Below, one piece after another: positions 52,301 to 63,912 of a stretch of 64,000 bases of DNA. Position 1 is the stretch's first letter. Each line of letters begins with the position of its first letter. The notes under the pieces are model-generated. The model worked only from the letters and a program-made list of their open reading frames with translations. It had not been told where the DNA came from and searched no databases. Source of the stretch: Eudromia elegans (lineage: Eukaryota; Chordata; Aves; Tinamiformes; Tinamidae). The stretch covers positions 2,158,993 through 2,222,992 of the forward strand of contig PTEX01000054.1 of assembly GCA_003342815.1 (NCBI GenBank). Reading direction: 5' to 3'. The position numbers and the translations under genes are program-made.

Positions 52301-55300
52301 GAAGGACGTGGCGGTCGACACGTCCAGCCCTGCAGTGGGGCAGAGGGGCAGAGTTCCTCACACGGGGAGCACGGGAAGAGCGGCGAGCTCTCCAGCTCCG
52401 TCGTGCAGAGCAGGATGCTGGCGAACAGGGTCTGGAGGCAGCGGGATGGAGCCCCTTCTTCACCCAGGGATTGCCACTGGCACCGGCGTGACTTGGCATT
52501 ATCGCTTAGCTCCTAAGGGCTGGAGCTGGCCTTTCTCAGCCCTGCTCATGGTGGGGATCCCACCGGCAGGGCCAAGCAGGCCTTGTGCTTTCCAAGCCTT
52601 CCAAGCCTCTCAAGCTAGTGCCAAAGGGATGGATGCAGCTGCCCCAGGAGCTCTGCCCAGGCTAACTCATCCCACTGCCCCGCACCCGGCACGGAGGATT
52701 TGGGGTAAGAAAGCAGCAGCCGGGGCAAATTGCCCATTCCTGCCCCATCTGCTGCTTTGTTGGTGAATAGAGGCAAAGCAAGAGTGGTGGCACTTAGTGC
52801 TCCAGTCATTAGCCATGATAATGAGGGAATTCAAGGGGATTATTAACATTATAAATGGTAATCAGCGGATAATGACAGAAATACATAATTTAGAGAGAGG
52901 AAGAGAAAGGCAGGCCGGGCTGCGGGCCCCTCTGCTGGCAGCCGCTCACTCGGTTACGAGCCAGGCAGCTTGTTTTCCACCAAACAGAGCAGGGCAATCA
53001 CAGGCAGAGCCATTTCCCTTGCAAATTGCTGCTCAGACACGGCCCAGCCTCTCCGTGCTGCGTTTTATCCTTCTCCCACGTGCCAGCATCACAGCGGATA
53101 CAGGATGCTGCAGGGGATAAGGGAAAGGATGCTGCAATGGCCAAAGCTACCCAAGGACGTGCGCTGAGTTCTCTGCGTGACCTTGGGCACGCTGGTGCTT
53201 CTCCACGGCTCCGTCTCCCCTCGGAGGTCCCGCGGGCAGCGCTCGGCCCCGTTACCTGCGCACACGACCCCGGCGTCCTCGTGGTGGCCGCAGTTGTGGA
53301 TGCCCCAGCCCAGGCTGTAGCAGGCAGCGAGGAAGGGCTCGCTGCCCTCGCAGTTGACGTTGTCCAGGAGGATGCGCCCCGTGCCGTAGCCGAAGTAGGC
53401 GTTGCTCTTGTAGTCGAGGGCTTGGCCGCAGCCCACCTGCCTGCACACCACGCTGGCGTCACTCAGGCCCCAGTCGTCGTCGCACACGGTGCCCCAGCTG
53501 CCGCGGTAGAAGATCTCCACGCGGCCCTGGCAGCCGTCAGGCCCACTCACCAGGCGGATGCTGCCATCACCTGGAGGGCGAGAGGGAGGATCTCGTGGCT
53601 TGATAACCCTCTGCCATGGGGTTTGCCCACGGCGGGCACAGAGCGCAGAGCTTCCCCTCTCGGATGGAGGGTTGGGGCCGATTCCCGGCGGCTTGTGGGG
53701 GACGCGGGGATGGGGAGCGTGGTCGTCCTCTCGCAGGAGGACCCCGTGCAGCGGGGCCCTGCATGGGGGGAGCCCTTGCAGAGCTGCTTACTTTCCCCTC
53801 GCTGCACTGAGGCCGTGACGGTCCTGCTGGTCGGCCCTTCGCTTGCCGGCGTGGGCGAGAGCTCTGCAAAGGGGAGCAGAGAGACGGCGGCATCAATTCC
53901 CACCCAACTACCCTTCCGCAGGGAATACGGGACACATGGAACGGCTGCGGCCGAGCTCTGGGTCAGCACGTCCTCGTGCTCAACAGTGATGCTGAAACAC
54001 AGCAGACACATCTATATCCGACAAACAAACTACATATCACAGTGGCAAAGAGCAAACGGGGATGCTGTGGAGGGGCTGACATGGAGCTGTTCCACTTTCG
54101 CATGTCAAGCTCAAACACTTTCCACGCCTTTTCTCACCTCTAGGAACATTTGCTACGGAAAAGCTCGGCGGTTCAAAGAGAGGCAGCGAGGAGGTGGAAA
54201 CGCACTGGGGCTGCGGGTGGCTCAGCCGGCAGCAGGGGCGGGTGGGAGCCCTTTCCCCATGGGAAAGGCTGAGAATTCCCCGACCCAGCGGGAAGGAGGG
54301 ATGCACAACAGGCTGCTCTGCCTGGGGAGCACTGAAGCAATGCCAAGATGGCCTGGCCTGAAAAGGGGCATGAAGACGTAGAGGCAGTTGGGCTGATGCA
54401 AGGAGAGGCTCCGAGATACAACTGACTGCTGGGCAGCCCCAGAGGGCCTCTAGACCCCCAGGCTTGCAACCCTCTTAGCCCCCCATCTCCTCCTGGCCCC
54501 AGCAGGGCCAAGCCTTGTTACCGCTGCATATGACAGCCACGTCCTCGTAGTGGTAGCAGTTGTGGATGCCCCAGCCGTGGCTCCAGCACTCGCTGAGCGC
54601 CGCCTCCCGGCCCTTGCAGTCCACGTTGTCCAGGAAGATGGGCCCGCGGCCCTGGCCGAAGGTGACGGGCGCCGGCAGCGCGACGGCGTGGCCGCAGCCC
54701 AGCTGCCGGCACACCACGTTGGCGTCCACGATGTCCCAGTCGTCGTCGCACACCGTGCCCCAGGAGCCGTTGTAGAGGATCTCCACGCGGCCCTGGCACC
54801 GGCTCGGCCCGTTGGCAAGACGGATCTCTGGAAAGGCGGCCACAAAGAGCGCTCAGCGGGCGACCATGGCAAGCGCCACCGTTCCATGGGTACCCCAGGG
54901 AGGGCGCAGAACCCTTCTGAATGAAATCGCAGCTTTCTGCTAATTAAACTAATCAGGCGACTCCATTAGCTGCCACACAAGTCATCTGCTGACTTGCTGC
55001 TACCATCTGATGGTGACAAGCAGGTTTCTGTCGGATGCAAATACTTGATACATCCCTGCATAAGAGGAGAAGCTTCCCAACAGGAGAAGGGGGAAGCTGC
55101 GGTGTGGCATCATGTGCTGGCACGTGCCATGGGGACAAGTGACGAGATGCAATTAGCGGATTGGTATTAATCACCATAAACACGTCCGGAGTCGCCCCCA
55201 GGCGGGAGCTGGTGCCGTGGAAATGATTTCCGACACGGCTGGCGAGAGGGAGCACGTGTGTAAGGACCCAGACGGGCAGCGTTGCGGGAGTTACTCACTT

Positions 55301-58300
55301 GGGCATGACGGGTGACACAGTGACAGGCAGTTAGCAGGAGGTGGCAACATTTTCCTCTCATGATAATAAGCAGAATTGGGATTATAAAGAATCTGGGGTT
55401 TTTTAAGTGAAGAGGTTTGGCTTTTTGTTGCCTTTTTTTTTTGTTCAAAACCAGTATGTGTTCTTCTTGAAATTCCCCGACCCCCCCATTTTTACAGAAA
55501 TGCATCTTTTTCGACTACAAAACTTTCAAAACAAACAAACAAACAAAAAACACATCTCTAAGTCTCTCACCTGGGAATGGCACCTGGGCAAGTTCGGAGA
55601 TGTTGCCTGGAACAGAGAAAGGGAAGGATTAGATGTCCCGGGTGTCCTTGCAGCAGGAGGAGGCAGCTCAGAGGTAGCAGGACAAGTGCTCTTTTCCCGA
55701 GTACCGGAGCACACTAGCTTCAGTTTTCCCAAGGAACCAGGGAAAAGACAAGACCCTTGGGATCCTTCTCCCTTGGCCGCAGCAGGGGTGGCCTGGATGC
55801 ATCCAGAGAAATGAGAAGAGGGGCATGAAAAACGTGACCTAACTGGAGCGAGAGCGAAGAGGAGCAAGGAGAAGAGCCCAGGCCAAGAATCCTCCGCTGG
55901 TAACTGATCCCTCTGGTAACAGGAGCCCGGGAGGCGCTGCCAGGGCTCTAACAAGAGGCAGCCTCAGGAGCCCTCGGCCGCAGCCCGCGCCGAGCTCTGT
56001 GACTCCTCATTTGTGCTCCCAATGAAGCTGAACTGCTTCCCTGCAGCGGGAGGAGCGGGCAGCAGCCCGGGACACGTGCGATTCGTGACCTGCACAGGCT
56101 GCTGCAGCTTCTCCCTGCAGCTCGAGTGGAGCCGGGGGTGCTGGAAGGCCGGGCAGCCCCCTCGTTGCACCCAGGGCAGTGCCAGGATGGTGACACCGTC
56201 ACGCGATACGGAGGGCTGCCCTTCCAGTCCTGCTCGCCTGGAGGCCCAGGGTGACAAAAACTCCCATTTTCATTCACATATTTCTACCCTCTTGGTGGAG
56301 AAAAACAACCTGCTGCAGGCCGGGGGGAACGAGAAGCACCCGCACTTGTTCTGCTCCGTCCAACCTCCTGTTTTCCAGCCAGGCTGGGCACGTTGGGCGC
56401 CCGCGCTCGGCTCTGCCAGGCTGCACCCAGAGGGGGGTCGGGTTGGAGGCTCCAGGGAAGCCAGTGGATTTCCCGCCGGCTCCTGCTTTGGGGCTCGGCC
56501 TTAAGGGGCCCCACAGAGGATCCTGGCTGCTGAAGGGGACAGCAGCCCCAGGCAGCGGCAGAGTAGGACCCACACCAGCACGAGCTGGATCTTAACAGGC
56601 ACCCCCATTGGCCCCACCACCCTCTGCAGCCGAGGGTTTTTCTGGATGTAAATCCCCTCCCAGCAGCAATTCCCAACAAGGGGCAGGGGCCGGGCTGATG
56701 CTGCAGGAGGGACGTGGCCGGATCGCCCCCTCCTCGGGGCACCCTGGGGCAAGTGTCCCCTGTCCTGCTGCTGGGCAGACCCCCCACGGCCCCCTCATCC
56801 CATCCAACCCCCCGCGTGGCCGTTTGAGGACGGGCTCTGCTCAGCCCTGTGCTCCCGAACGGAAAAGCTCCGTCTGGAAACAGCGACTCCGAAGCCCTTC
56901 CCTCTGCACCGCACGTTCCAAGCGGATTAATCCCCCCCCACGTTAATTATAGCAACCCATCAATAAACCCTTGTTGGCTCCGTGGCCTCTTTTCCTCCAC
57001 CTGGCTCCAGCCAACCCTGCGCAGCTTGTTCCAGCTCCACCTTTTCTCCCAGGAACGGCACCATAAAGGTCGGGCGCTGTCACTCCGGAGACGGATACCG
57101 TGGCCATGGAAAGCAAGAGAGCAGAGACCTGAAGGGGAAGGTCGAGCGCGCGAACTCGCCGTCCCTTTTGCCTTGTTAGGATGTGGCCTGGCCGTGTGTT
57201 AATTCAGCTACAAAAAAGGGATGTCAAGGAAGGACCTGGAGGCCCCGTGAGCAGTAAAATGATTGTGTCACTGCAATTATCACTTAGCAACATGCGGCAG
57301 GGCCGGCATGCCGGCCATTCCCGGGGATTAGCCGCAGAGCGGAGTGGGAGCAGCGCCGGCTGCGGCCAACGCTTCCCGCTGAGCCGGGCAGCTGCCGTGC
57401 CTGGAATCCGCTGCCGCCCGGATCAGGATCCCTGGGGACGTGGGCATGGGCTGCAGGGTGCCAGGGCTCTGGCTTTTTGAAGCACCATGGGTGAAGGCAG
57501 CGTTGACCCCCCCACGGTGTCCATGCCCCTTGGGTCAAAGCCAGAGCTTGGGAACACTTGTTTTGGAGCAGCAAAATCAGGAGGGACCGGAAGGAAAAGT
57601 CCTGATATTTGTACATCAATAAGGAAACGTGAAAATGGTGTTTTTGCAGAATAGATGAAGCCTCCCAGGTTTCTCTGATCCATCTTCACAAAGCCAAAAA
57701 GAAAAATAGGGACTAGCTCAAAGTTAACACACTCCCTTTCAGGGTTCCTTTATAGATAAACCCACTGAAAGGGAGGACAAATCGTCCCTCATTATCGCCT
57801 TAGCTGAGCCCCTTCATTAAAGGAAGAGCCAAGGGCCAGAGCCTGGGGGTCCTGCTGGAGCAGGAGCTCCCAGGGGAGCAGCACGAGGCCAGGGCAGCAT
57901 CACCCGAAACACACGCGACAACCGGGGATGGTCCCCGCCGCCCTTGGAGGTGCCTGGGGTTACACGCACCCGCCTCGGGTCGGAGGCTGCTGCAGGAGGG
58001 AGCACCGTCCTGCTCCAGTTCTGCACCGAAACAGGCTCCTGGAGACTGTCCCCACGCCCAGCTCCGAGCTCCAGGGATGGGGAGCACCAGCTGAGGGGGT
58101 GGGAACTTTTAAAACTGATTTAATCCAATTACGGAGTCTGACTACACCTTAATTGCCTGGCTTGGAGCTTGCTTTGTCTTGCCTGAGCTCTGCTGGGGCG
58201 GAAAGGTTTTACCAACTGCATTGCTATAATTATGCTAATAAAGTCAAACCGGCGTAATTACACTAACACAGCTCTGCAGTGGACTCTTGCAGGCTAGAAT

Positions 58301-58937
58301 TGGGGTAGTTCTTTTGGGTTTAACTTAAATGCTCTCCAAGCAGCATAAACAAGGTTGGAGAGCGCTAGCATTCCTGTCTGCGTGCCCAGTGGGATCAATG
58401 TAGGACACCAAACGGAATGTGTTTTCTTGGGAATCGTGTGTTCATCATGCCCAAATGGGCTTTGGCAGCTCCTGTGCCTTGGCTGTCACCTTCCTCCTGT
58501 GACCTGGCGGTGCTGATGGCCTCGGGGTCCTCACACATGAGCTATGAGGGTCACGTCTGCACGGTCTCCATCACCAGGAGCTGCCTCCACGGGGCGCCAG
58601 GCAGCCCCGGTGTTGAACCTGCCATCACGCATCATCCAGGGCAGAAGAAGGGAGCTGAACCGGCTTCCTCTTGCAGTGCCCACCCCCAGTGCCCCTGGGG
58701 ACATCGTGACCCTCACACCTGTGCCTCTACATCAAGAGAACCTCCCCCGCCACGTCGATGACGAGGCCGGGAGGAAGGTCCCCCGTGCCCAGACCTCACT
58801 GCTGCCAGCCGAGGAGGGAGCTCACCAGCGGGGCCGAGGAGCAGGAGCAGCGCGGCCGGCACCAGGGGCACCCGCAGCACCCACGCGTCCGCCCTCCGCG
58901 CTCGGTGCCGTGTCGCCGGGCAGGCACCAGCTCTCAT
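49043..58937 (-). CDS. SSC4D: SSC4D, secreted protein with four group B SRCR domains
   Basis: Ten coding exons: 58937-58826, 55606-55571, 54827-54522, 53863-53792, 53570-53256, 52329-52249, 52073-51999, 50957-50586 (contains a 230-N gap), 50125-50048 and 49359-49043. All nine junctions are phase 1. The model gives 587 residues with the gap at face value; human SSC4D is about 575 as I recall. Order: signal peptide, SRCR1 (about 51-151), T/S/P linker, SRCR2 (177-280), two linker exons, SRCR3 (334-456), acidic/T-rich linker, SRCR4 (484-587). Each complete domain has eight cysteines, the group B pattern, and the motif WGTVCDD. Members of the family are scavenger-receptor-like and bind ligands outside the cell. 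There is no membrane segment after SRCR4, so it is predicted secreted. Confidence 0.93.
50048..50125 (-). CDS. SSC4D: SSC4D linker exon between SRCR3 and SRCR4
   Basis: 78 nt: [20 protein letters not shown], then PTHPKDG. It has an acidic start and then a threonine run that is a likely O-glycosylation stretch. Acceptor ctgtgccag, donor GGACG|gtaagc. Confidence 0.85.
50586..50957 (-). CDS. SSC4D: SSC4D SRCR domain 3, with sequence gap
   Basis: The N-terminal half reads [20 protein letters not shown], then [12 protein letters not shown], and runs into N bases. After the gap it continues [14 protein letters not shown] with donor CCGAG|gtgggc. Four of the eight expected cysteines are visible. 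The gap keeps the frame, but it makes this exon 57 nt longer than the SRCR2 exon, so its length may be overestimated. Confidence 0.9.
50629..50858. other. Assembly gap (230 N)
   Basis: Unsequenced bases inside the third SRCR domain of SSC4D. By comparison with SRCR2 about 170 nt should be missing. Confidence 1.
51120..51690. repeat. Minisatellite in an SSC4D intron
   Basis: Imperfect units of about 18-25 bp built on ggggtgagcccyagggatgc, running for about 0.55 kb with growing divergence toward 51.69 kb. Confidence 0.85.
51999..52073 (-). CDS. SSC4D: SSC4D linker exon 3
   Basis: 75 nt: [20 protein letters not shown], then TPEQD. Acceptor ctcggctcagcag, donor GGACA|gtaagt. Both ends are phase 1. 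It is a low-complexity S/T/E linker with no domain. Confidence 0.75.
52163..52215 (+). repeat. (GGA)n microsatellite
   Basis: A gaggaggagg run between two SSC4D linker exons; polypyrimidine on the gene strand, just downstream of the donor at 52248. Confidence 0.9.
52249..52329 (-). CDS. SSC4D: SSC4D linker exon 2
   Basis: 81 nt: [20 protein letters not shown], then TLTATAT. Acceptor gccccactgcag, donor CACAG|gtaggt. It is threonine/serine-rich, as expected for an O-glycosylated spacer. Confidence 0.82.
53256..53570 (-). CDS. SSC4D: SSC4D SRCR domain 2
   Basis: 315 nt. It reads [20 protein letters not shown], then [37 protein letters not shown] and [18 protein letters not shown]. All eight cysteines are present. 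Donor GCGCAG|gtaacg. Confidence 0.96.
53792..53863 (-). CDS. SSC4D: SSC4D linker exon 1 (between SRCR1 and SRCR2)
   Basis: 72 nt: [20 protein letters not shown], then QRGE. Acceptor ctttgcag, donor GGAAA|gtaagc. It is rich in S, T and P. Confidence 0.85.
54522..54827 (-). CDS. SSC4D: SSC4D SRCR domain 1
   Basis: 306 nt. It reads [20 protein letters not shown], then [37 protein letters not shown] and [18 protein letters not shown]. Eight cysteines are present. The acceptor is cgcctttccag and the donor CAGCG|gtaaca. Confidence 0.96.
55571..55606 (-). CDS. SSC4D: SSC4D 36-nt exon after the signal peptide
   Basis: Only 36 nt, with acceptor tttctctgttccag and donor TCCCAG|gtgaga. It encodes [11 protein letters not shown] and the split E that opens SRCR1. 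The PFPE junction matches the LPFPE I recall before SRCR1 in human. NIS is a potential N-glycosylation site. Confidence 0.8.
58826..58937 (-). CDS. SSC4D: SSC4D signal-peptide exon with probable start codon
   Basis: From ATG at 58937-58935 (context gccgcaATGa) it reads [19 protein letters not shown], then [19 protein letters not shown], a basic stretch and a hydrophobic core typical of a signal peptide. The donor GCTG|gtgagc leaves one base, exactly what the 36-nt exon needs. The exon itself probably begins at 59004, after ctcctgttccag with ctaac branch-like sites, so a non-coding first exon lies further upstream. If translation starts earlier the N-terminus would be longer. Confidence 0.7.
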
Positions 58938-59954
58938 TGCGGCTCCTCGCGGGTCCCACGGACACTTGCCCCTCTGTCTCGGAGAAGCGGGTCGGAAGCT
59001 GCCCCTGGAACAGGAGGACACCAGCGTTAGGAGCCGTTAGGGCCATACGTGACGTATACAAGACATGTAGTTAAAGCAGATGAGACACTGAACGGACTCA
59101 GGGTCCTTTGGCCAACCTTGGGCCCTCAGCAGCTCCTCTCTCTGGCGCTCACCTCCCAAGGCGTTTCTAGGGTCCCATCTTGTCTTCACGTGTGTTTTGC
59201 TTAGGTGAAGAGGTGATCTCTGCTCCTTCAGAAGATGCATCCCCATCCTGCAGGCTCTTAGGCCTCTTCCCAGCCAATCTTTTGCTGCTCTCTCAAGGAA
59301 TTCTTTGCTGTTCTTTTCTAACTATTTCCCAGTGAGGCCTCCCCTGGCAGTGCATGTCTATGGGCTGCGTGTGAGCCACCCATCCAGGCCACCCCAGGAA
59401 TGTAACCGTCTCCCCAGGGCTCTGTCGCTGGGTCCCTCGCGGTCACCCCTGATGGATTAACACTCCCGAGTGCTTGACCCTGCACAGCTCCAGACACAGG
59501 TGATCCGAGAGCTCCTGGAGAGCAAGAGCCCAAGCTCGCAGGCCGTTCCTGTGCTGATCCCAAACACAATTCCTCCCTGCCCTGGCAAACAATGTCATCA
59601 ACAATGTTCAGTCTATGAGACCCCCTTCGTCTCCTCTTTCTCCTTTGGTAAGGAGGAGGCAAAGCCATGGCCTCAGGAGCACAGATGAGATGTGACAACG
59701 TCATTCACTTGGTGGGGGCACGGAGGAGGTGCCAACCCCCTTGGGATGAGCTCGAAAGCAAACAGGAGAATGTCAGGGAGAAAATGAGGAAGAGATTAAA
59801 AATAATAAGATGCAATTTCCCCTTCATTTACTGCTCTCTTCATAAATTACTGTCGAAGTGGTGAATTTCTAGGGCTGTTTAATTTATGCTCTCAAGGGGG
59901 CCCAGAAAGAGATCTGTCTGGGGGCTAAATCCTGCTCTGTCACACCTGGCGTGG

Positions 59955-60028
59955 TGTTGAGAGGTTTATGGTTGGACTCGATGATCTTGAAGGTCTTTCC
60001 AACCAAAATGGTTCTGTGATTCTGCCTT
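59955..60028 (+). mobile_element. CR1 3' end fragment
   Basis: The characteristic CR1 tail is present: ggttggactcgatgatcttg, aaggtctttccaacc and the 8-bp terminal motif variant ttctgtgattctg. Orientation is +. Only the last part of the element is recognisable. Confidence 0.88.
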
Positions 60029-61732
60029 TATAGATCTAGAGCAGCTCTGCTGATGCTGGACTAACTGGGAGAGCATCAGGATCTGCTGGAGCAGTCCCAT
60101 GTCCCATCCCATGGATGCTATCACAGGCTGACTGTAAAGCCAGGCCATAGTTGCCCAAGAGCTGGAGACCTGTTATTAGACCTATAAGTCCCCATGAAAC
60201 GATGGGCACTGCCACAAAGCTTTACCAAGGTCTTTCAAGCCCAGAGGTTGGATGGAATGGGGAGTTTCCAGGGAGCACCCAAGCTTTCATGGCAGACCTT
60301 TGTTTTCCTTTGTCCTCATCAGCTAAAGATGCCAGGAATGCATCCCTGGAGACAGCTGGGAAGCCTCAGCACCCAGAGCAGGACATCGTGGCCACTAGGA
60401 CCCCTCGCCCCGCTCTTGTGCAGGCGCTGCCGAGCAAGCCCTCCGAGGAGACCCGCCAGCGCCCGGACGCCTCCGGTATGAGGGATGAAAACCAATCTCG
60501 CCCCTAATGCCGCCTTTTTCAATACTCCATTCATCCGCAACGCGGCCAGGCTCCGTGCTGCATAATGTCGCCTTTTGTCCCGCCAGGCCCTCCCCGCTGG
60601 CCCGCGCGGGGCGACCGATGGCAGACGAGGCTGTCGCGGGCCAGCACGCGCCGGGGGACCGTCCCCAGCACCCTCCCTCCCTCCTTCCCTCCCTCTAGGC
60701 GCAGTGGGGCCGGCGGCGGGAGCGCGTCCCTGTTTCCGGCACCCTTTGGGATCACAGGTGACTTTTGTGAAGAAGCCGGAGGCTGTTGTCGTGTCCCCGG
60801 CGTTAACCGTTGCCGTGCCGAGCGCGAGGACACACGTCTGTCCCTCTGCACATCCTTCACCTTCACTTGGCACCTTCCACACAGCCTGGCTTGCACCGCA
60901 CGTGCAGCTGATCGCCCTTAAATACATCGGGATCGTGGCCATTTCAGAATTCCCATCTATTAACACTGGATTTTGCACCATTATGCACGATTTTGGCATT
61001 GCAAAAAGCACCGCAGCAGCCTCGGCAAGTTGCTGGATGTGCCTTTGAGCTCGTGTCTTTTAAGCCACGAGGGGCTGGAAGCCGTTGAGCACACAACCTA
61101 TAGAACAAGTAACCTATAGCATAGGCAGCCCAAGTGTTCCCTGAGCACCCAGCGACCCACCCAAAGCGGAACATGCACAAAAGGAACAAGGATCTGTCCA
61201 AGGGCACTGACGGTCCCGTCTCTGTTCTCACCCCAAATAAACTCTGACAAAAAAGCTCTTTCCCCTCATTGGAAAATCCTTCCATCTGATAGACCAAGAA
61301 ACACGTTCGGTCCAGACCCGAGCTGGCATTTTGTGCTCCCCAAATGGGACCTCTCTGCTTTCTAGCAGTGATTTCTTTCTGCTTTTCAGCTATTCAAACA
61401 ACCTCTTTAGAAACTGCATTTTTCCCTATCTCCATTGCCCTGCCAAATCATTAGGTATTTGTAATTACCACACTGACCAAAAGAAAAAAATGCCATAAAT
61501 TCACATACCTGCTTGGAATTTTCTTTCCAGTATAAGGATGGATATATTAAATCCCCAAAATAAATATTGTCTTTTGAGGTAAAGAGCTGGCTGGTTCGTC
61601 AAAAAAATTTTAAAAAATTATGATGAAATGAATAAATGAATAATCCCTCTTTTCCCATGAAAGGTTATAGGGAAAAGAGAAGAAATTTGCCCTTAGGCAT
61701 GGAGAAAGACGAGTTTTTGTTTAGTAAATTTG

Positions 61733-61790
61733 AAAAAGAAAAAAAAAAAAGGAAGAAGAAGAAGGAGGAGGAAGAGCAGAAGAATCTCAT
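61733..61790 (+). repeat. Purine-rich simple sequence (A-run, GAA/GGA)
   Basis: An A-rich run followed by gaagaagaaggaggaggaag. Interrupted microsatellite. Confidence 0.85.
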
Positions 61791-61947
61791 CCATCAACTG
61801 AACAGCTCCAAAATGTCATCGCTTTTCACCTTTGGGGACTGGCTGCTGCTGCTGTCAGAGGTAACTTGGCTTAGAGCTCTATCGTAGCAGGGCAGCCCCG
61901 TGTTCACTGGGTGCCATCCTGGGGCAGGTTCTCTCAAAATAAAATGG

Positions 61948-62035
61948 CAAAGAAGCGGAGGAGGGAGACGGAAAGAAGAGGAGGAAGAAGAAGGAGAGAG
62001 AAGAAGAGAGAGAGAAAAGGAGAAAGGAAGAGCGG
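61948..62035 (+). repeat. Long homopurine tract
   Basis: About 85 bases made almost entirely of A and G (agaggaggaagaagaaggag type, then gagagagag). Confidence 0.88.
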
Positions 62036-63912
62036 GAGCACCTTTAAGGAGACATAGTGGGGTGGGGAATGGCTCAGGTTTCAGGAAGGCAGGCCAGGAT
62101 TCAGGCTTAAATTGGGCTCCAGCTCTGCCCCGGGAAAGCAGAGCCTGGTTTAATCCTTCCTTGGGCAAAGGAGACACTATTTCCTAGAGCTATTTGAGAG
62201 AATTGGGGCTTTTCAGCTCCCTCTACTTTCCTGCCTCCCTCCACTGCCCTCTGTCACGACCAAATACCCACTTTGGGGGGAGTCCTTTACGTCCTTTGAC
62301 TGCAGGGGATTTTGTGTCCCTTAGCCAGGAGCCAGCAGGAGGGGACAGTCCCAAAGCCCATTGCCCTTCCCAGGGGGCTCAGAAGAGGCTGAGGTCCTTT
62401 GTGCAGTTCCTTCCCTGCAGACACGTCAAAGGTGACCTCTCCATGTGGCTGAGGACCTTGGAGGGGCCAGATGCTTCCAGGGGATTCAAGCCTGTTCTCC
62501 TCAGCCAGCAGTGAAGGACACACAAATACCAGGTTTGCAATATCCCCATCGAGGATGGGATGTCACCGTGCAAGACACGGGCAGCACCTGGGCTCCTCTT
62601 TTCTGAGGAGGAAGTCCAGGAAATATTCCCAATCTCTTCCAAATCAGGAGATCTCAAGGTTTGGTTTGTTGTTCCCCAACCTGCCACCCATGAGAAGCCT
62701 TTCTCATCTGCCTCCATCACTGTGCGTGTCCTACCTGTACATATTGTCTCCCCGAGCTCCCAGCCTGGACCAAATTCTGCCAGTGTGCAAGTCCCACAGG
62801 CTGGGGTGAGCTCTTAGAGCCCCATCTTGGCTCTTGGAGCATCTTGCTCTCTTCTTTTTAAAAGTGTGAACCCAAAACACTGGGTTTCCTCGTCTTGTAA
62901 ACCCTCAGGCTCACCCGAAAAGCCGAGGAGCCTGGTGCACTTCTGCCTTTGAATAACCAAACCTCTGTCCAGGAGGGGTTTTGCCCTTGCAGTAGCTGCT
63001 CCCTTGCTCTTGCTGCCAGATTGCTCATTCCCTTTCATGTCTGGCTTTGTGTTTTAACTCAATAGAAAGACTCCGGCTACAACAGTCGCTAACTGCATGG
63101 TTACCCATCTGCTATTGCTTTCTTCTATGTGTTCAGTAATTAGCAATTAGGCATTTACTTTTTATTTCCCAGTAGCAGCAAGGTTATAATTAGCCTGCTC
63201 GCAAACGCAAGAGTTTCCAAGGTGCTTTTTAAGCCTGTTTTGCCTAAACTTTGTAAAACTCTCAGCCATCCTGGCTACCTGCCAAGGCCTGTGGGCTGTA
63301 AATAATCATCTTTAAAACTGAGGCAAGATCCAAATCCAGACTTTGAACACCACAGGCTGGGCCTCCCTAAAGGCAAACGCGCGAGCAGCGAGGCAGCACC
63401 CTGGGGAGGCTCTCGGCTCCGTGACGTGATTTCTCTGGCCATTTGGGCAGAATTTAACCAGTTTATTTCCAACGTCTTCGCTGCACCTGCAGCGTGTGCT
63501 TGGATTGGTTTGGCAGCATCAAGCTTTGCGCTTACGCTGATTCGAGGAGCAGAAAAACACAGCCAGCCTATCCAAGGAAACAGCCATAACATAAGAAAGG
63601 GTGATTATAACCTTCCACGGGGGACAATTTCTGTCCTCTTATCCGCTAAGGGGGAAAGAAAGCTCCTTTTTCACCTTTACCGGCTGCCAGGTCACTCGTG
63701 GGCACTGGTGACATTCACCTTGTGCACGGATCCCAGCCTTGGATGGGCCAGGACCACTCAAGGCCATTCTCACGTCCAACATCCGCCGTGCAGCAAAGAG
63801 CATCTGCTACATCTGCCCCCAGCAAGGGGTAAAGCACCTAGAGAGGCTGTCACCAAATGTCACCTTTTATGGCAGGCGGATGGATCAGGAGTGGGAAGCT
63901 GAGGAAAATGAG

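Larger units (their letters stand above)
49360..58825 (-). other. SSC4D introns
   Basis: The introns longer than 300 nt are 49360-50047, 50126-50585, 50958-51998 (minisatellite), 52330-53255, 53864-54521, 54828-55570 and 55607-58825. Apart from the listed repeats I see no further exon. AT-rich, repeat-free blocks occur at about 52.78-52.90, 54.93-55.20, 57.18-57.30 and 58.12-58.30 kb. The 3.2-kb first intron also holds a hydrophobic reading frame near 56.6 kb that I rejected as the signal exon. Confidence 0.6.

Noticed and set aside
56501-56610. Hydrophobic frame ([16 protein letters not shown]...) as the SSC4D signal exon
   Set aside because: Its only phase-compatible donor (CTCT|gtgggg) is weak. 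The exon at 58937-58826 has a better signal peptide, a gtgagc donor and the right phase.
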